From Psilocybe azurescens (Eukaryota > Basidiomycota > Agaricomycetes > Agaricales > Agrocybaceae): a stretch of 43,613 bases of DNA. The notes under the pieces are model-generated. The model made no database searches, was not told the DNA's origin, and saw only the letters and a program-made list of their open reading frames with translations. The stretch is taken from assembly GCA_023853785.1 (NCBI GenBank), contig JAJIRX010000698.1, forward strand, positions 1 to 43,613, given 5' to 3'. Of this stretch, positions 43,128 to 43,613 are shown piece after piece; position 1 is the stretch's first letter; each line of letters starts with the position of its first letter. Both the position numbers and the translations under genes were made by a program.

Positions 43128-43613
43128 TCGAGCTTCTAGTAATGTTTTTAAGCAGACTGCACTGGACAGAACCGTCAATGCAAGGAAAGTATGGCCCCAG
43201 ATAAGGAGCAAAGGCACGAGTCCGATGCAGAAGACTAATAATCTGGGGAAGCCAATCTCTAAGAAAAGAAGCTCCAAACTATCGCTCCTCTTATGCCCTC
43301 CACTTATCTCCTTCAAGAGGTATCTCCCGCGCCGAAGGCATTGAATGTCGCCCGAAAAGATGGCAAGAAAACCAATGTCAGATAGTCGATAGATAAGCAC
43401 GCGACCTTTTGTTGGCGGCGCGTAAGAGCTGATAGTAAATGGGATTTCCGATGGAGAAGATGATGGAGCTCCTCAGTATACGTTCTCAAGAGCACTGTTG
43501 AGATGTTAGAAGAATTTGTGAATTGATGATTCGTGAAATTGAAAATGACGATGATAGGAATAATATACACCCATCTTATCGAGCCCTCGCATCAGAATTC
43601 TTTTCGTCAGGTG
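43128..43613 (-). other. Open frame running to the window edge, upstream of the permease
   Basis: The permease frame stays open upstream of its likely ATG to 43400. One extra base in the T4 run at 43407-43410 would join it to a frame open to 43570. The translated segment has a hydrophobic stretch (LVFCIGLVPLLLIWG). It could be a 5' extension, part of a neighbouring gene cut by the window edge, or chance. NCS1 proteins normally start near KLEVP, so I do not include it in the CDS. Confidence 0.3.

Overview
The window is nuclear DNA of a mushroom-forming basidiomycete (Agaricomycetes). It has short (about 50-65 bp) GT-AG introns that often isolate very small exons. It also carries lineage-typical families: a NACHT NTPase, an NFX1-type zinc-finger helicase, an Agaricomycete-restricted protein family with the YLVTG..DK..SWG signature, and Tad/I-type LINEs. 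I saw no tRNA, rRNA or CRISPR array.

Layout, left to right. 864-3239 (+): FYVE/SAP/RING ubiquitin ligase of the CARP/rififylin type. 4067-4989 (-): conserved fungal protein of unknown function. 5733-6693 (-): Gly/Tyr/Pro-rich repeat protein. 6871-8360 (-): Agaricomycete-restricted family protein. 8690-9720 (-): decayed, internally deleted second copy of parts of those genes. 9780-17866 (-): large ZNFX1/Hrr1-like protein with CCCH fingers, SF1 helicase, NFX1 fingers, RING-like and RZ fingers. 18694-20574 (-): NACHT NTPase. 21577-34502 (+): LINE with target-site duplication, split by a chromodomain Ty3/gypsy element (24429-30858, -) with its own target-site duplication. 36175-37114 (+): ALYREF/Yra1-type mRNA export adaptor. 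37487-39845 (+): 6-phosphofructo-2-kinase whose phosphatase histidine is serine. 40709-43127 (-): NCS1 permease of the Fur4 group.

The host genes are mostly unrelated housekeeping or accessory genes and form no obvious cluster. The most coherent theme is genome defence. A ZNFX1-like helicase (a family linked to small-RNA silencing and RNA surveillance) sits beside a NACHT NTPase (a family linked to fungal self/non-self recognition), next to a very recent nested retrotransposon insertion.

Reading frames of conserved genes and of both retrotransposons are repeatedly broken by what look like single missing bases, usually in homopolymers (A/T runs of 4-5, G/C runs of 3-5). The same kind of break in unrelated genes suggests uncorrected long-read consensus errors rather than pseudogenes. 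The exception is the duplicated segment at 8690-9720, which carries real stop-creating substitutions. The NACHT gene reads cleanly over 572 codons.

The most interesting signal is in the Ty3/gypsy element. Eleven bases predicted to start its transcript, 33 bp downstream of a TATA box, are perfectly complementary to the sequence one base inside its 5' LTR. This is the arrangement of self-primed Tf1-type retrotransposons.
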